From NCBI GenBank assembly GCA_030446465.1, contig JAUJNI010000002.1:682027-746026 (forward strand): a stretch of 64,000 nucleotides of DNA. The letters run 5' to 3'. The notes beneath the pieces were generated by a model. It did not search any database and was not told the origin of the DNA. It saw only the letters and a program-made list of their open reading frames with translations. This stretch comes from Actinomycetota bacterium (lineage in GTDB: Bacteria > Actinomycetota > CADDZG01 > WHSQ01). A program made the translations under genes and the position numbers. Below are positions 11,916 through 20,326 of the stretch, piece by piece. Within the stretch, counting starts at the first letter, position 1; each line of letters starts with the position of its first letter.

Positions 11916-12944
11916 GATCGGAGGCTAACCCTGAACCTGTCCTTTAGTGATAGCGGCAAACAACGCTTCTTCAGTGGCATCCAGCCGACTGGAGTGCCGC
12001 ACCTCGGCAACTACACGGGCGCCATCCGGCGCTGGGTTGAGCTCCAGAATGACTTCGAGGCTTACGTCTGTGTCGTCGACCTCCACGCTCTTACGCTGCC
12101 GTGGAAGCCCTCGGAGCTGAGGAGACAAAGCCTCGAGGCCTGCGCCAGCTTTATCGCTTGCGGGCTCGATCCCGCCAAGGGGGTGATCTTCTTGCAGTCC
12201 CAGGTGCCCGCTCACTTGGAGCTTGCCTGGGTGCTCACCTGCCTCGCCAGGATGGGCGAGCTTCGACGCATGATCCAGTTCAAGGAGAGGTCCCGGGGGG
12301 AGACGGAGTCGGTCGGTGTCGGGCTCTTCACCTACCCGGTGCTCCAGGCCGCCGACGTCCTCCTCTACAGGGCGCACGGCGTGCCCGTCGGAGAGGACCA
12401 GCGCCAGCACATCGAGCTGATGAGGGATCTCGGGGGCCGCTTCAATGCCATGTTCGGGGAGACCTTCGTGCTCCCGGAACCCTGGATCGCGCCCACCGGC
12501 GCGCGCATCATGGCGTTGGACGATCCCACTCAGAAGATGAGCAAGTCGGCGGGACGTCCCCAGTCCTCGATCCTGCTGGTCGACGAGCCATCCGTGATCA
12601 CGAAGAAGGTGCGAGCGGCGGTGACCGATTCGGGGCGAGACGTCATAGCAGCTCCGGACAAGCCGGCCGTGACCAACCTGCTCACGATCTTTTCCGTGAT
12701 GGAGGGTTCCTCGTTGGAGGATCTACAGGATCGGGGTTGGGACGGTTACGGCAGCTTCAAGTCTGCGCTCGCCGATGCCATCATCGAACACCTCGCGCCC
12801 ATCCGGCAACGGTGGATGGAGTTGATGGACGACACTGCGGAGCTCGAGCGGCTTCTGGCCACCGGGGCCGAGAAGGCGGCGCGCACGGCGGACGCCACGA
12901 TAGCCGACGTCCGTTCCCGCATCGGCCTCCTGGGCGCGGGCTGA
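11907..12944 (+). CDS. trpS: Tryptophanyl-tRNA synthetase
   Basis: A 345-residue class I synthetase charging tRNA-Trp. It has SGIQPTGVPHLGNYTGA (HIGH-like signature, about residues 23-39) and QKMSKSAGRPQSS (KMSKS loop, about 208). Length is normal. GTG 11907 is used as the start; no strong ribosome binding site is visible and the first dozen residues are not conserved, so a later start is possible. Confidence 0.94.
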   Translation: MAHDRRLTLNLSFSDSGKQRFFSGIQPTGVPHLGNYTGAIRRWVELQNDFEAYVCVVDLHALTLPWKPSELRRQSLEACASFIACGLDPAKGVIFLQSQVPAHLELAWVLTCLARMGELRRMIQFKERSRGETESVGVGLFTYPVLQAADVLLYRAHGVPVGEDQRQHIELMRDLGGRFNAMFGETFVLPEPWIAPTGARIMALDDPTQKMSKSAGRPQSSILLVDEPSVITKKVRAAVTDSGRDVIAAPDKPAVTNLLTIFSVMEGSSLEDLQDRGWDGYGSFKSALADAIIEHLAPIRQRWMELMDDTAELERLLATGAEKAARTADATIADVRSRIGLLGAG

Positions 12945-13012
12945 CGGCATAAACCCGAGTCGGCCCGGACGGGCGACTATAGGGTGATCCCACGGCGAGC
13001 CTTCATAAATGT

Positions 13013-13029
13013 AGATAAGTAGACAAGTC
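13013..13029. repeat. Intergenic repeat, copy 3
   Basis: GATAAGTAGACAAGTCT lies directly before the ScpA ribosome binding site (GGAGG 13034-13038). Confidence 0.45.
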
Positions 13030-13043
13030 TCCTGGAGGATGGT

Positions 13044-13832
13044 TTGGTTTACGAGGTGAGGCAAGAAGCGTTCGAGGGCCCGCTCGATTTGCTTCTTCAC
13101 CTGATCACCAAGCAGCGGGTGGATATCTACGACGTCTCCCTCGCCGAGATCACGCAGGAGTACCTCGACGCGGTGGCCGGCCGCCCCCATCTCGACCTCA
13201 ACGCCACGACCGGGTTCCTGGTGGTTGCGGCCACCTTGCTGGAGCTCAAGTCGGCTCGCCTCCTGCCGTCACCGGCACCCGAGGGGGCCGACGCGCAACT
13301 GCTCGAGGAGCGGGACCTGTTGCTTGCTCGTTTGGTCGAATGCGCCACCTTCCGGGAGGCCGGGGCATGGGTCTCGGCAGGTCTTGACCGTGGCGGCGCC
13401 TATATACCGCGAGAGGTCGGTCTCGAGCCCCAGCTCATGCACCTTGCGCCAGACTTGCTGGGCCGAACCACGGTGGTGGACCTCGCATCGGCGGCGGGAC
13501 TGGTGCTGGCCCCCAGGGTCACTCCTCGGCTCGATACCTCCCATGTCGTGCCGCTCAGAGGGTCGGTCAAGGACGCGATCGTCGAGCTGGCCGGCGCGCT
13601 GGCGGCAGCCTCGAAGCTGTCCTTTCGGGACCTCTGCGGGGACCGACCGGAGCCGGCCGACGTTGTGGTCCGTTTCCTGGCCTTGCTCGAGCTGTTCAAA
13701 GCCGGCGCTGTGGATCTGGGCCAAGCCGATCGTTTCGGTGACATAGACGCAACCTGGACCGGCGAGGTGGGCGCAGAAGAGGTTCTGATCGAGCTCGACG
13801 ATCTCGTCACGGCGACGGGTGGCGACTCGTGA
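13044..13832 (+). CDS. scpA: Segregation and condensation protein A (kleisin)
   Basis: A 262-residue kleisin that bridges SMC heads in chromosome condensation. It begins YEVRQEAFEGPLDLLLHLIT, the ScpA N-terminal signature, followed by IYDVSLAEITQEYL and a C-terminal winged-helix region. TTG 13044 is preceded by GGAGG with a five-base spacer; the nearby ATG at 13039 is out of frame. The stop overlaps the scpB GTG. Confidence 0.93.
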   Translation: MVYEVRQEAFEGPLDLLLHLITKQRVDIYDVSLAEITQEYLDAVAGRPHLDLNATTGFLVVAATLLELKSARLLPSPAPEGADAQLLEERDLLLARLVECATFREAGAWVSAGLDRGGAYIPREVGLEPQLMHLAPDLLGRTTVVDLASAAGLVLAPRVTPRLDTSHVVPLRGSVKDAIVELAGALAAASKLSFRDLCGDRPEPADVVVRFLALLELFKAGAVDLGQADRFGDIDATWTGEVGAEEVLIELDDLVTATGGDS

Positions 13833-14392
13833 CCGACAATGCGAGGCAAGTGATCGAGGCCCTGCTTCTGGTGGCCGAGGACCCCCTGGCCCTTGGGGTC
13901 TTCTGCGAGGTGCTCGAAAGACCTCGATCTGAGCTCGAGGCTTTGCTTCATGAGCTGAGAGATGACTACCACGAGCAGGGCCGTGGGTTCGTGCTGCGGG
14001 AGGTTGCGGGCGGCTGGCGGCTCTATACCCATCCAGACTGCGCTCCGTGGCTCGAGCGGTTCGCCCTACGCCATACCAGGTCCCGCCTCAGCGGCGCTGC
14101 TCTAGAGGTCCTTGCGATCGTTGCCTATCGCGGTCCGCTGGCGAGGGCCCAGATAAACGAGCTCCGCGGCGTGGAGTCCGACGGTGTGGTCAGGACCTTG
14201 GCCATGCGGGGGCTGATCGAGGAGGTAAGGGAGGGCCACACCACAGGAGGGCCGTCGCTGGTTGCCGTCTCGGCGCAGTTCCTCGAGCGCATGGGATTGA
14301 ACTCGCTCGATGACCTTCCGCCGCTGGTGGAGTTCATGCCGGACACCGAGGCGGTCGAGGAGATGGAGGCGAGGCTATCTCCGAGCGCGTGA
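13829..14392 (+). CDS. scpB: Segregation and condensation protein B
   Basis: A 187-residue tandem winged-helix protein, the partner of ScpA and SMC. Visible family features are QVIEALLLVAEDPL at the start, FVLREVAGGWRLYTHP and LEVLAIVAYRGPLARAQINE in the second winged helix. Start GTG overlaps the scpA stop and the stop overlaps the rluB start, so all three are translationally coupled. Confidence 0.93.
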   Translation: MTDNARQVIEALLLVAEDPLALGVFCEVLERPRSELEALLHELRDDYHEQGRGFVLREVAGGWRLYTHPDCAPWLERFALRHTRSRLSGAALEVLAIVAYRGPLARAQINELRGVESDGVVRTLAMRGLIEEVREGHTTGGPSLVAVSAQFLERMGLNSLDDLPPLVEFMPDTEAVEEMEARLSPSA

Positions 14393-15114
14393 ACGAGGCG
14401 GGGGAGCGCCTTCAAAAGGTCCTCGCCAAGGCGGGCATCGGATCGAGGCGCTCGGTCGAGGCACTGATCGCCGACGGTCGAGTAAAGGTCAACGGTGATA
14501 CCGCGCGCCTGGGCCGGCGAATCGATCCCAATAAGGATGAAGTAGAGGTAGATGGTTCTCGCGTGCCGCTGGCCACAGGGCTCGTCCACTATCTGCTCAA
14601 CAAGCCGGTCGGGGTGGTGACCACGGCCCACGACGAGCTGGGACGGCCGACCGTCCTGGAGCTGGTGGACCCCGCCGTACGGCTGTGGCCGGTGGGGCGC
14701 CTCGATGTGGACACCGAGGGGGCCCTGATCCTCACCAATGACGGCGACCTGACGATGCGTCTGTCGCACCCGAGATACCAGGTGCGAAAGACCTATGTAG
14801 CCGAGGTCAAAGGAACCGTCGGCCGGGGCGCCATTAAGCAGCTCGCGATTGGAGTAGAGCTCCCCGACGGCATGACCGCGCCCGCCCAGGTGAGGGCGCT
14901 GGAGCGGGTCCCCGGTGGCACCCTGGTGGAGATATCCATCGCCGAGGGGCGCAACCGCCAGATTCGTAGAATGCTTGAAGCGGTGGGGCATCCCGTTAGC
15001 CGGTTGGTCAGGACCGCCATCGGGCCTGTGGGGGTCGGGCGGCTCAAGCCGGGGACCTGGCGCCACCTGGGAGCAACCGAGGTGCAGTCCCTGTACCGGG
15101 CCTCCGCTCTGTAA
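14389..15114 (+). CDS. rluB: 23S rRNA pseudouridine synthase, RluB/RsuA family
   Basis: A 241-residue enzyme with an N-terminal S4 RNA-binding domain (RLQKVLAKAGIGSRRSVEAL) and a RsuA-type catalytic domain with GRLDVDTEGALILTNDG, which carries the catalytic Asp (about residue 104), and the AEGRNRQIRRML signature. It overlaps the scpB stop. The position after scpAB is typical for Gram-positive bacteria. Confidence 0.92.
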   Translation: MNEAGERLQKVLAKAGIGSRRSVEALIADGRVKVNGDTARLGRRIDPNKDEVEVDGSRVPLATGLVHYLLNKPVGVVTTAHDELGRPTVLELVDPAVRLWPVGRLDVDTEGALILTNDGDLTMRLSHPRYQVRKTYVAEVKGTVGRGAIKQLAIGVELPDGMTAPAQVRALERVPGGTLVEISIAEGRNRQIRRMLEAVGHPVSRLVRTAIGPVGVGRLKPGTWRHLGATEVQSLYRASAL

Positions 15115-15120
15115 ACCAAG

Positions 15121-15152
15121 CGACTTGTCGCCTTGTTACCTTGTCTACAGGT
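15121..15152. repeat. Intergenic repeat, copy 4
   Basis: CGACTTGTCG at 15121-15130 is followed by CCTTGTTACCTTGTCTACAG. It lies just after the rluB stop. Confidence 0.45.
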
Positions 15153-15199
15153 TGAGTCGTTCCGTTTGAGCGCCTGCAGGCGTCGGCTAGTTGATTGGT

Positions 15200-15212
15200 A
15201 CACAAGTCGATG
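15200..15212. repeat. Intergenic repeat, copy 5, running into the aroA start
   Basis: ACACAAGTCGATG includes the proposed aroA ATG. This half-site has the opposite orientation to copy 4, 70 bases upstream. Confidence 0.4.
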
Positions 15213-16499
15213 AATATACAAGGGGACTCTGGGCCGCTCCGAGGGGAGATGGAGGTGCCGGGAGACAAATCGATCTCCCATAGGGCCCTGCTCGTGGCGG
15301 CGCTGGCGAGGGGGACCTCTACGATCCACGGGCTGAACCGCGGGATCGACGTTGGAAGGACTCGGCGGGTCATCGCGCAACTCGGGGCGCCCGTCGCCCG
15401 CGACCCCAACGGTATAGTAAAGATCGAGGGTTACGGCTACGAAGGACTGGGCGAGGCCGAGGACGTCCTGGACGCGGGGAACTCGGGGACGACTCTAAGA
15501 GCAGCGCTTGGAATCTGCGCAGCTCTTCGGGGTCTTTTTCTGCTTACCGGAGACGCCAGCCTGAGACGTCGGCCGATGGGCCGCGTCGTCGATCCATTGA
15601 GGGCGATGGGGGCGTCGATCGAGGGCCGGTCGGGCGGGGCGTTTGCTCCTCTTGCGGTCCGCGGCGGCGAGCTGACGGGAATCGACGTAGAGCTCGACGT
15701 GGCGAGCGCGCAAACCAAGACCGCCCTCCTGCTTGCCGGCCTCAACGCTACGGGAACGACTCGAGTGACGGAGCCCTGCCAGAGCCGGGACCACACCGAG
15801 CGAATGCTGATCGCTTCGGGCGTCCCCTTGCGGACCAACCGAACCACCACCAGCGTCGCGCGCCACCGTGAAGTGCGGCCCCTCGAGCACCGGATCCCCG
15901 GCGACATCTCCTCTGCGGTGTTCCTGCTCGCGGCCGCGACGGTGGTGCCCGGCTCCCATCTCATCCTTGCCCGAGTGGGGCTGAATCCGACCAGGATCGC
16001 GTCGCTCGACGCCCTTGCCCGCATGGGAGCGAGGCTTGAATGGGAGGTGGCCGAGGAGTGGTGCGGAGAACCCAGCGGATCGGTGCGGGCGAGCCACTCG
16101 CAACTGACCGGGACGGTCATCGAAGGACAGGAGATCCCGAAGCTGATCGATGAGATCCCTATGCTCGCGGTCCTGGCGTCCCAGGCGGACGGGGTCACGA
16201 TCGTGAGAGACGCCGCCGAGTTGCGAGTGAAGGAGTCGGACCGTATCGAAGCCGTGGTCGAAGGCCTGCTCGCGCTGGGGGCCGACGCAGAAGCGTTGCC
16301 CGATGGGTTGGTGATCCGCGGACCTACTCCCCTCCGGGGAGGCGTCGTCGACTCCCGAGGGGATCACCGGATTGCGCTTGCCTTCGCGGTGGCGGGTCTG
16401 ATCGCCAAGGGAGGAGTGGAGATCGAGGAGTGGGATTGCGTCGATACCTCCTTTCCCGAGTTCCTTGACCTCCTCCACAGGGCCCAGGGGCTCACGTGA
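15210..16499 (+). CDS. aroA: 3-phosphoshikimate 1-carboxyvinyltransferase (EPSP synthase)
   Basis: A 429-residue shikimate pathway enzyme joining shikimate 3-phosphate and PEP. It has VPGDKSISHRALLVAALA (substrate-binding Lys and Ser), LDAGNSGTTLRAALG, LRRRPMGRVVDPL and the C-terminal RGDHRIALAFAVAG. ATG 15210 gives the usual length; no clear ribosome binding site precedes it and a TTG 15 bases upstream is an alternative. Its stop overlaps the cmk GTG. Confidence 0.94.
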   Translation: MNIQGDSGPLRGEMEVPGDKSISHRALLVAALARGTSTIHGLNRGIDVGRTRRVIAQLGAPVARDPNGIVKIEGYGYEGLGEAEDVLDAGNSGTTLRAALGICAALRGLFLLTGDASLRRRPMGRVVDPLRAMGASIEGRSGGAFAPLAVRGGELTGIDVELDVASAQTKTALLLAGLNATGTTRVTEPCQSRDHTERMLIASGVPLRTNRTTTSVARHREVRPLEHRIPGDISSAVFLLAAATVVPGSHLILARVGLNPTRIASLDALARMGARLEWEVAEEWCGEPSGSVRASHSQLTGTVIEGQEIPKLIDEIPMLAVLASQADGVTIVRDAAELRVKESDRIEAVVEGLLALGADAEALPDGLVIRGPTPLRGGVVDSRGDHRIALAFAVAGLIAKGGVEIEEWDCVDTSFPEFLDLLHRAQGLT

Positions 16500-17158
16500 C
16501 GGTGATTGCCATAGACGGGCCTGCGGGCGCCGGCAAGAGCACCATCGCGCGTGCGGTGGCGCACGCCTTGGGATGGAGGTACCTCGACACGGGGGCGATG
16601 TACAGGGCCGTGGCTCTTGCTGCGCTCGAGCGCGGTGTGTCCTCGGACGACGACGGTGGCCTCACCCGCCTCGCTTCCGAGCTGGACGTGCGGGCCGACG
16701 AGCAGTCGGTAACCCTCGATGGGACCGATGTGACGGATCGGGTCAGAGGCCCAGAGGTCACGCGAGTGGTCTCGCGGGTCTCCGCGGTACCCGGTGTACG
16801 GCAGGCCATGCTTGTCCGTCAGCGAGCCCTAGCAGCGCGCGAGAACGTCGTGATGGAGGGTCGAGACATCGGAACCGTCGTGGTGCCAGAGGCCGAGCTG
16901 AAGGTCTGGCTGACGGCCACCATAGGGGAGCGCGCTCGGCGGCGCGGCCTGCAGCTGGGCGTGCAGGACACCGGAGCGACCCTTGACGAGCTGGCGGACT
17001 CGATAGCTGCTCGCGACGAAGCCGACTCGGCGCGCGAGCTGGCTCCACTGGCTCAACCAAAGGATGCCCTCGTCCTCGACTCCACCGACAAGACCATCGA
17101 TGAGATCGTCGCGGCCATCGTCTCGGCCGCCAGGGCAGTGCTGCGCCCCGATGGCTAA
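16496..17158 (+). CDS. cmk: Cytidylate kinase
   Basis: A 220-residue P-loop kinase phosphorylating CMP/dCMP. The P-loop is IDGPAGAGKSTIARAVA (residues 5-21), followed by YLDTGAMYRAVALAA and VVMEGRDIGTVVVPEAELKV. GTG 16496 overlaps the aroA stop; the 3' end overlaps der by eight bases. Confidence 0.95.
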   Translation: MTVIAIDGPAGAGKSTIARAVAHALGWRYLDTGAMYRAVALAALERGVSSDDDGGLTRLASELDVRADEQSVTLDGTDVTDRVRGPEVTRVVSRVSAVPGVRQAMLVRQRALAARENVVMEGRDIGTVVVPEAELKVWLTATIGERARRRGLQLGVQDTGATLDELADSIAARDEADSARELAPLAQPKDALVLDSTDKTIDEIVAAIVSAARAVLRPDG

Positions 17159-18491
17159 GGGGGTGAGGTCGGGGCTTCCCACGGTGGCGGTCGTTGGACG
17201 CCCGAACGTCGGAAAGTCTTCCCTTGTCAACCGGGTGCTGGGGCGGCGCGCGGCCATCGTTCAAGAGAACCCGGGGGTTACCAGGGACCGCCAGCACTTT
17301 GTGGCGGATTGGGCGGGGCGGGAGTTCGAGATCATTGATACGGGCGGCCTGGAGCCCGGCGCCGCGGGCCTGGACCAGCGGGTCGTCGAGCAGGCGCAGG
17401 TAGCCATCGAGTCGGCGGATGTCATCGTGCTCGTGGTCGACGGAGTAGCCGGACCCAATCAAGACGACATGCTGGTCGCGGAGACGCTTCGACGGGCCGA
17501 CAAGCCGGTAGTGCTTGCCGTCAACAAAGTCGACGACCCGAGGGACGAGCCGCTTGCAGCGTCGTTCTATCGACTCGGCGTGGGGGAGCCAATCGCTCTC
17601 TCGGCCCTTCATGGAAGGGGATCGGGTGATTTCCTCGAGGCGGTGGTGCGAGAGCTTCCTGAGGCTCGCGGGGATTCGGTCGACGCCTTCGCGTCGGTAG
17701 CCATCGTGGGTCGCCCCAATGTGGGAAAGTCCTCGATCCTCAATGCGCTGGTGCGCGAGCCAAGGTCGATCGTGGATTCCACCGCGGGAACCACCAGGGA
17801 CCCCGTCGATTCCTACCTGGATGTGGACGACGGCAGACGGCTGAGAATCGTCGACACCGCCGGAATGCGGAGGCAGCTGCGGATCGACGATCCCGTCGAG
17901 TACTTCAGCTTGCTCCGTGCGAGACAAACTCTTGACCGGGTCGACGCGGTCGTTCTCGTGATCGACGTGGCCGAGGGCGTGACGGGCCACGATCAACGTC
18001 TGGCGCAAGAGGTGGTCGAGCACGGTCGTGCGTGCGTCATCGCTGTGAACAAGTGGGACTTGGTCCCTGCAGAGCCGACCGACAGAAAGAGATTCGACGT
18101 CTCGATCGGCGACAAGCTGCGGTTTCTTCCGTGGGCGACCCTGGTGCGGACTTCGGCACTTACGGGCAGGGGAGTGGACAAGATCGTTCCGGCCCTGCTG
18201 AAGGCGGTCGAGTCCCATCGCACAAGGCTCAGCACAGCCAGGGTCAATCGCTTGATCCAACAAGCCCAGGAGCGCAGGCCCCACCCGCGCGTCGCGGGAG
18301 GCGCCGCCCGAATCCTCTATGGGGTGCAGGCCGACATAGGGCCGCCCCGCTTCGTCATGTTCAGCACGGGCCGGCTCGAGTCGGGCTACCTCCGCTACCT
18401 CGAGCGGCGCTTGAGAGAAGAGGAGCCGTTCCAGGGCTCACCCATTGTGATCGATACCCGCAGAAGGTCTAGGTCTCCGGTTAAGGGTTAG
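17151..18491 (+). CDS. der: Ribosome biogenesis GTPase Der (EngA)
   Basis: A 446-residue protein with two tandem GTPase domains, each with GRPNVGKSS (about residues 16 and 188), plus NKVDD and NKWDLVP base-recognition motifs, and a C-terminal KH-like domain. It acts in 50S ribosome assembly. The ATG at 17151 is inside the end of cmk. Confidence 0.96.
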   Translation: MAKGVRSGLPTVAVVGRPNVGKSSLVNRVLGRRAAIVQENPGVTRDRQHFVADWAGREFEIIDTGGLEPGAAGLDQRVVEQAQVAIESADVIVLVVDGVAGPNQDDMLVAETLRRADKPVVLAVNKVDDPRDEPLAASFYRLGVGEPIALSALHGRGSGDFLEAVVRELPEARGDSVDAFASVAIVGRPNVGKSSILNALVREPRSIVDSTAGTTRDPVDSYLDVDDGRRLRIVDTAGMRRQLRIDDPVEYFSLLRARQTLDRVDAVVLVIDVAEGVTGHDQRLAQEVVEHGRACVIAVNKWDLVPAEPTDRKRFDVSIGDKLRFLPWATLVRTSALTGRGVDKIVPALLKAVESHRTRLSTARVNRLIQQAQERRPHPRVAGGAARILYGVQADIGPPRFVMFSTGRLESGYLRYLERRLREEEPFQGSPIVIDTRRRSRSPVKG

Positions 18492-18541
18492 TGTTCCGCG
18501 GTGCGGACGGCAGCAACAGCGAGGGCTTTGTTGCCTTAGAT

Positions 18542-18583
18542 ACATGTCGTTTTAGAGACATATCGGGTTGGCGACAAGTCGAC
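18542..18583. repeat. Intergenic repeat, copy 6, upstream of tRNA-Pro
   Basis: ACATGTCG at 18543-18549, GAGACATATCGG and GCGACAAGTCGAC at 18571-18583 lie in the gap before the tRNA gene. Confidence 0.4.
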
Positions 18584-18624
18584 CGCGGCCGTCCGGGGCC
18601 AGCCATCGAATATGATCCGCCGTT

Positions 18625-18702
18625 CGGGACGTGGCGCAGCTTGGTTAGCGCACTGGTCTGGGGGACCAGGGGTCGCCGGTTCAAATCCGGCCGTCCCGAC
18701 CA
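18625..18702 (+). tRNA. tRNA-Pro (anticodon GGG)
   Basis: The acceptor arms CGGGACG and CGTCCCG pair over seven bases. The anticodon stem CTGGT/ACCAG encloses loop CTGGGGG with anticodon GGG at 18660-18662, and the T arm carries GGTTCAAATCC. CCA is encoded at 18700-18702. The D arm GTGGCGCAGCTTGGTTAGCGCA is normal for tRNA-Pro. Confidence 0.95.
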
Positions 18703-18750
18703 GGTTGATCATCGCCCCGGCTAACCGACCATGGAAGGGGTCTCGCCAGG

Positions 18751-19362
18751 ATGACGACTTCCCCGGTAGACGGCGGCCCCGCGGTTAGCGCCCGCCTGCT
18801 CACCGTGCCAAACGTCTTGTCGCTGCTGCGGCTGGCATCCGTGCCGGTCTTTTTGTGGCTCTTCGCATCGGGGGCCGAGACTGCCGCGGTGGCGCTCTAC
18901 GGGGTCGGCGCGTTGTCGGACTTCTTCGACGGCTTCATCGCTCGGCGATGGCATCAGACCTCGGAGCTCGGAAGAGTCCTGGACCCCCTCGCCGACAGAG
19001 TGTTCATAGTCGCGCTCACGGTCGCGCTCGTCGTGAGAGACGCGTTCCCATGGTGGCTGGCCGTCGGCATCGTCTTGCGCGACCTAATCCTGCTCAGCCT
19101 GTGGCCGCTGTTCGAACGACGGCGCGTCGGTCGCATCGCCGTTAACTTCACCGGCAAGACCGCGACCGCGTGCCTCCTGGTGGGGCTGTCCTGGCTCGCA
19201 GTGGGGGAGACCGACGTGGCGGGCGCCGGCTACCCCGCGGGGGTTGGGCTGGCGTTGGCCGCGGCAGGAGCCCTCCTCTACTGGGCTGCCGGCCTCATGT
19301 ACGCGGCCGAGGCCGTGGGTAAGCTGAGGGGGACGCAGGGTGGGGAGCCCTGGCCTCGATGA
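18751..19362 (+). CDS. CDP-alcohol phosphatidyltransferase (PgsA-like)
   Basis: A 203-residue membrane enzyme with the family signature D-x2-D-G-x2-A-R-x8-G-x3-D-x3-D, seen from SDFFDGFIARRW to GRVLDPLADR (residues about 51-79). It moves a phosphatidyl group from CDP-diacylglycerol to an alcohol acceptor. The surrounding hydrophobic segments give about six membrane spans. Glycerol-3-phosphate or inositol phosphate are possible acceptors; sequence alone does not decide. Confidence 0.82.
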   Translation: MTTSPVDGGPAVSARLLTVPNVLSLLRLASVPVFLWLFASGAETAAVALYGVGALSDFFDGFIARRWHQTSELGRVLDPLADRVFIVALTVALVVRDAFPWWLAVGIVLRDLILLSLWPLFERRRVGRIAVNFTGKTATACLLVGLSWLAVGETDVAGAGYPAGVGLALAAAGALLYWAAGLMYAAEAVGKLRGTQGGEPWPR

Positions 19363-19381
19363 GGCCGTCAGCGTACTTGGC

Positions 19382-19397
19382 GACTTGTCGACAAGTC
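19382..19397. repeat. Intergenic repeat, copy 7: perfect 16-bp palindrome GACTTGTCGACAAGTC
   Basis: This is the best copy of the family. Both 8-base halves are exact reverse complements. It lies ten bases before the gcvH start. Confidence 0.7.
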
Positions 19398-19406
19398 AAT
19401 GTATAG

Positions 19407-19817
19407 ATGGAGGGAGGGCCGGTGGTGCAGGTTCCCAACGATCGCCGCTACACGAGCGAGCACGAGTGGGCGAAGGAAGACGATGGGCGGATCCTCGTGG
19501 GGATCACCGAGTTCGCTCAAGATCAGCTCGGCGACATCGTGTTCGTAGGGCTCCCCGACCCCGGGGCCGAGGTGAAGGCGGGGGAGCCCGTGGGCGAGGT
19601 CGAGTCGACCAAGTCGGTGTCTGATGTCTACAGCCCGGTCTCGGGTCGGGTGGTGGACAAGAACACAGAGGTCGAGCAGACCCCGGAGCTCGTCAACTCA
19701 GATCCCTACGGCAGAGGGTGGCTCGTGAGGATCGAGCCGGCCGATGAAGGCATCGAGCAGCTCATGACCGCGGACGCCTACAGCGGCCTGATCGGATTTG
19801 AGCAAGAGGGGCATTGA
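19407..19817 (+). CDS. gcvH: Glycine cleavage system H protein
   Basis: A 136-residue lipoyl carrier that shuttles the aminomethyl group between the P, T and L proteins. The lipoylated Lys is in GEVESTKSVSDVYSP (about residue 73). YTSEHEWAKEDDGRI at the start and the C-terminal GLIGFEQEGH region are standard. ATG 19407 has GGAGGG overlapping the first codons; GTG 19422 is an alternative start. Confidence 0.95.
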   Translation: MEGGPVVQVPNDRRYTSEHEWAKEDDGRILVGITEFAQDQLGDIVFVGLPDPGAEVKAGEPVGEVESTKSVSDVYSPVSGRVVDKNTEVEQTPELVNSDPYGRGWLVRIEPADEGIEQLMTADAYSGLIGFEQEGH

Positions 19818-19850
19818 CCAACCCTAAAGCTGTCGTATAGGGTCGAGCTT

Positions 19851-20324
19851 ATGTACTGCACCAACTGCGGCCATCACAACCCCGAGGGGGCAAATTTCTG
19901 CTCGTCCTGTGGGGCGGCCCTGGCAGATGCCGCCACGTCTGATGCCACGACGACGTTCACCTTCGCCCCCGGAGAGCTCGAGACCGACGTCGAAGACGAG
20001 GTTCACATCTCGCCTGAGGAACTGGATGGGGGCAGGGGGGTGCTCATCGTCAGACGGGGGCCCAACGCCGGCAGCAAGTTCTTCTTGGATTCCGACGTTG
20101 TGCAGGTGGGTCGTCACCCGGACAGTCAGATCTTCCTGGACGACATCACGGTGTCCCGGCGACATTCGGAGATCAGAAGAGAGGGGTCGTCCTTCTCGCT
20201 TCACGACGTCGGAAGCCTCAACGGCACCTATGTCAACCGCGAGCGTGTCGAAGCCGCTGAGTTGCGGTCCGGAGACGAGGTCCAAGTGGGCAAGTTCAAG
20301 CTCGTGTTCTTAACCGGAGGTTAG
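19851..20324 (+). CDS. FHA-domain signalling protein, GarA/OdhI-like, with N-terminal zinc ribbon
   Basis: A 157-residue protein. Residues 1-25 (MYCTNCGHHNPEGANFCSSC) form a double CxxC zinc ribbon. A Thr-rich stretch follows (ATSDATTTFTFAPGE), resembling the phosphorylated ETTSVFR segment of GarA. The FHA domain (about residues 63-155) has VGRHPDSQIFLDDITVSRRHSEI and SLNGTYVNRERV. GarA in mycobacteria binds and controls glutamate and 2-oxoglutarate enzymes under PknB/PknG control. The location between gcvH and merR equals that of Rv1827. The extra zinc ribbon is not present in mycobacterial GarA as I know it. Confidence 0.82.
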   Translation: MYCTNCGHHNPEGANFCSSCGAALADAATSDATTTFTFAPGELETDVEDEVHISPEELDGGRGVLIVRRGPNAGSKFFLDSDVVQVGRHPDSQIFLDDITVSRRHSEIRREGSSFSLHDVGSLNGTYVNRERVEAAELRSGDEVQVGKFKLVFLTGG

Positions 20325-20326
20325 AG

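Noticed and set aside
16758..18284. A 508-codon minus-strand open frame over cmk and der
   Set aside because: Both overlapped genes are certain housekeeping genes; the antisense product has no family features.
19363..19406. Glycine riboswitch upstream of gcvH
   Set aside because: The gap is only 44 bases, too short for the aptamer, and gcvT and gcvPA also lack room for one.
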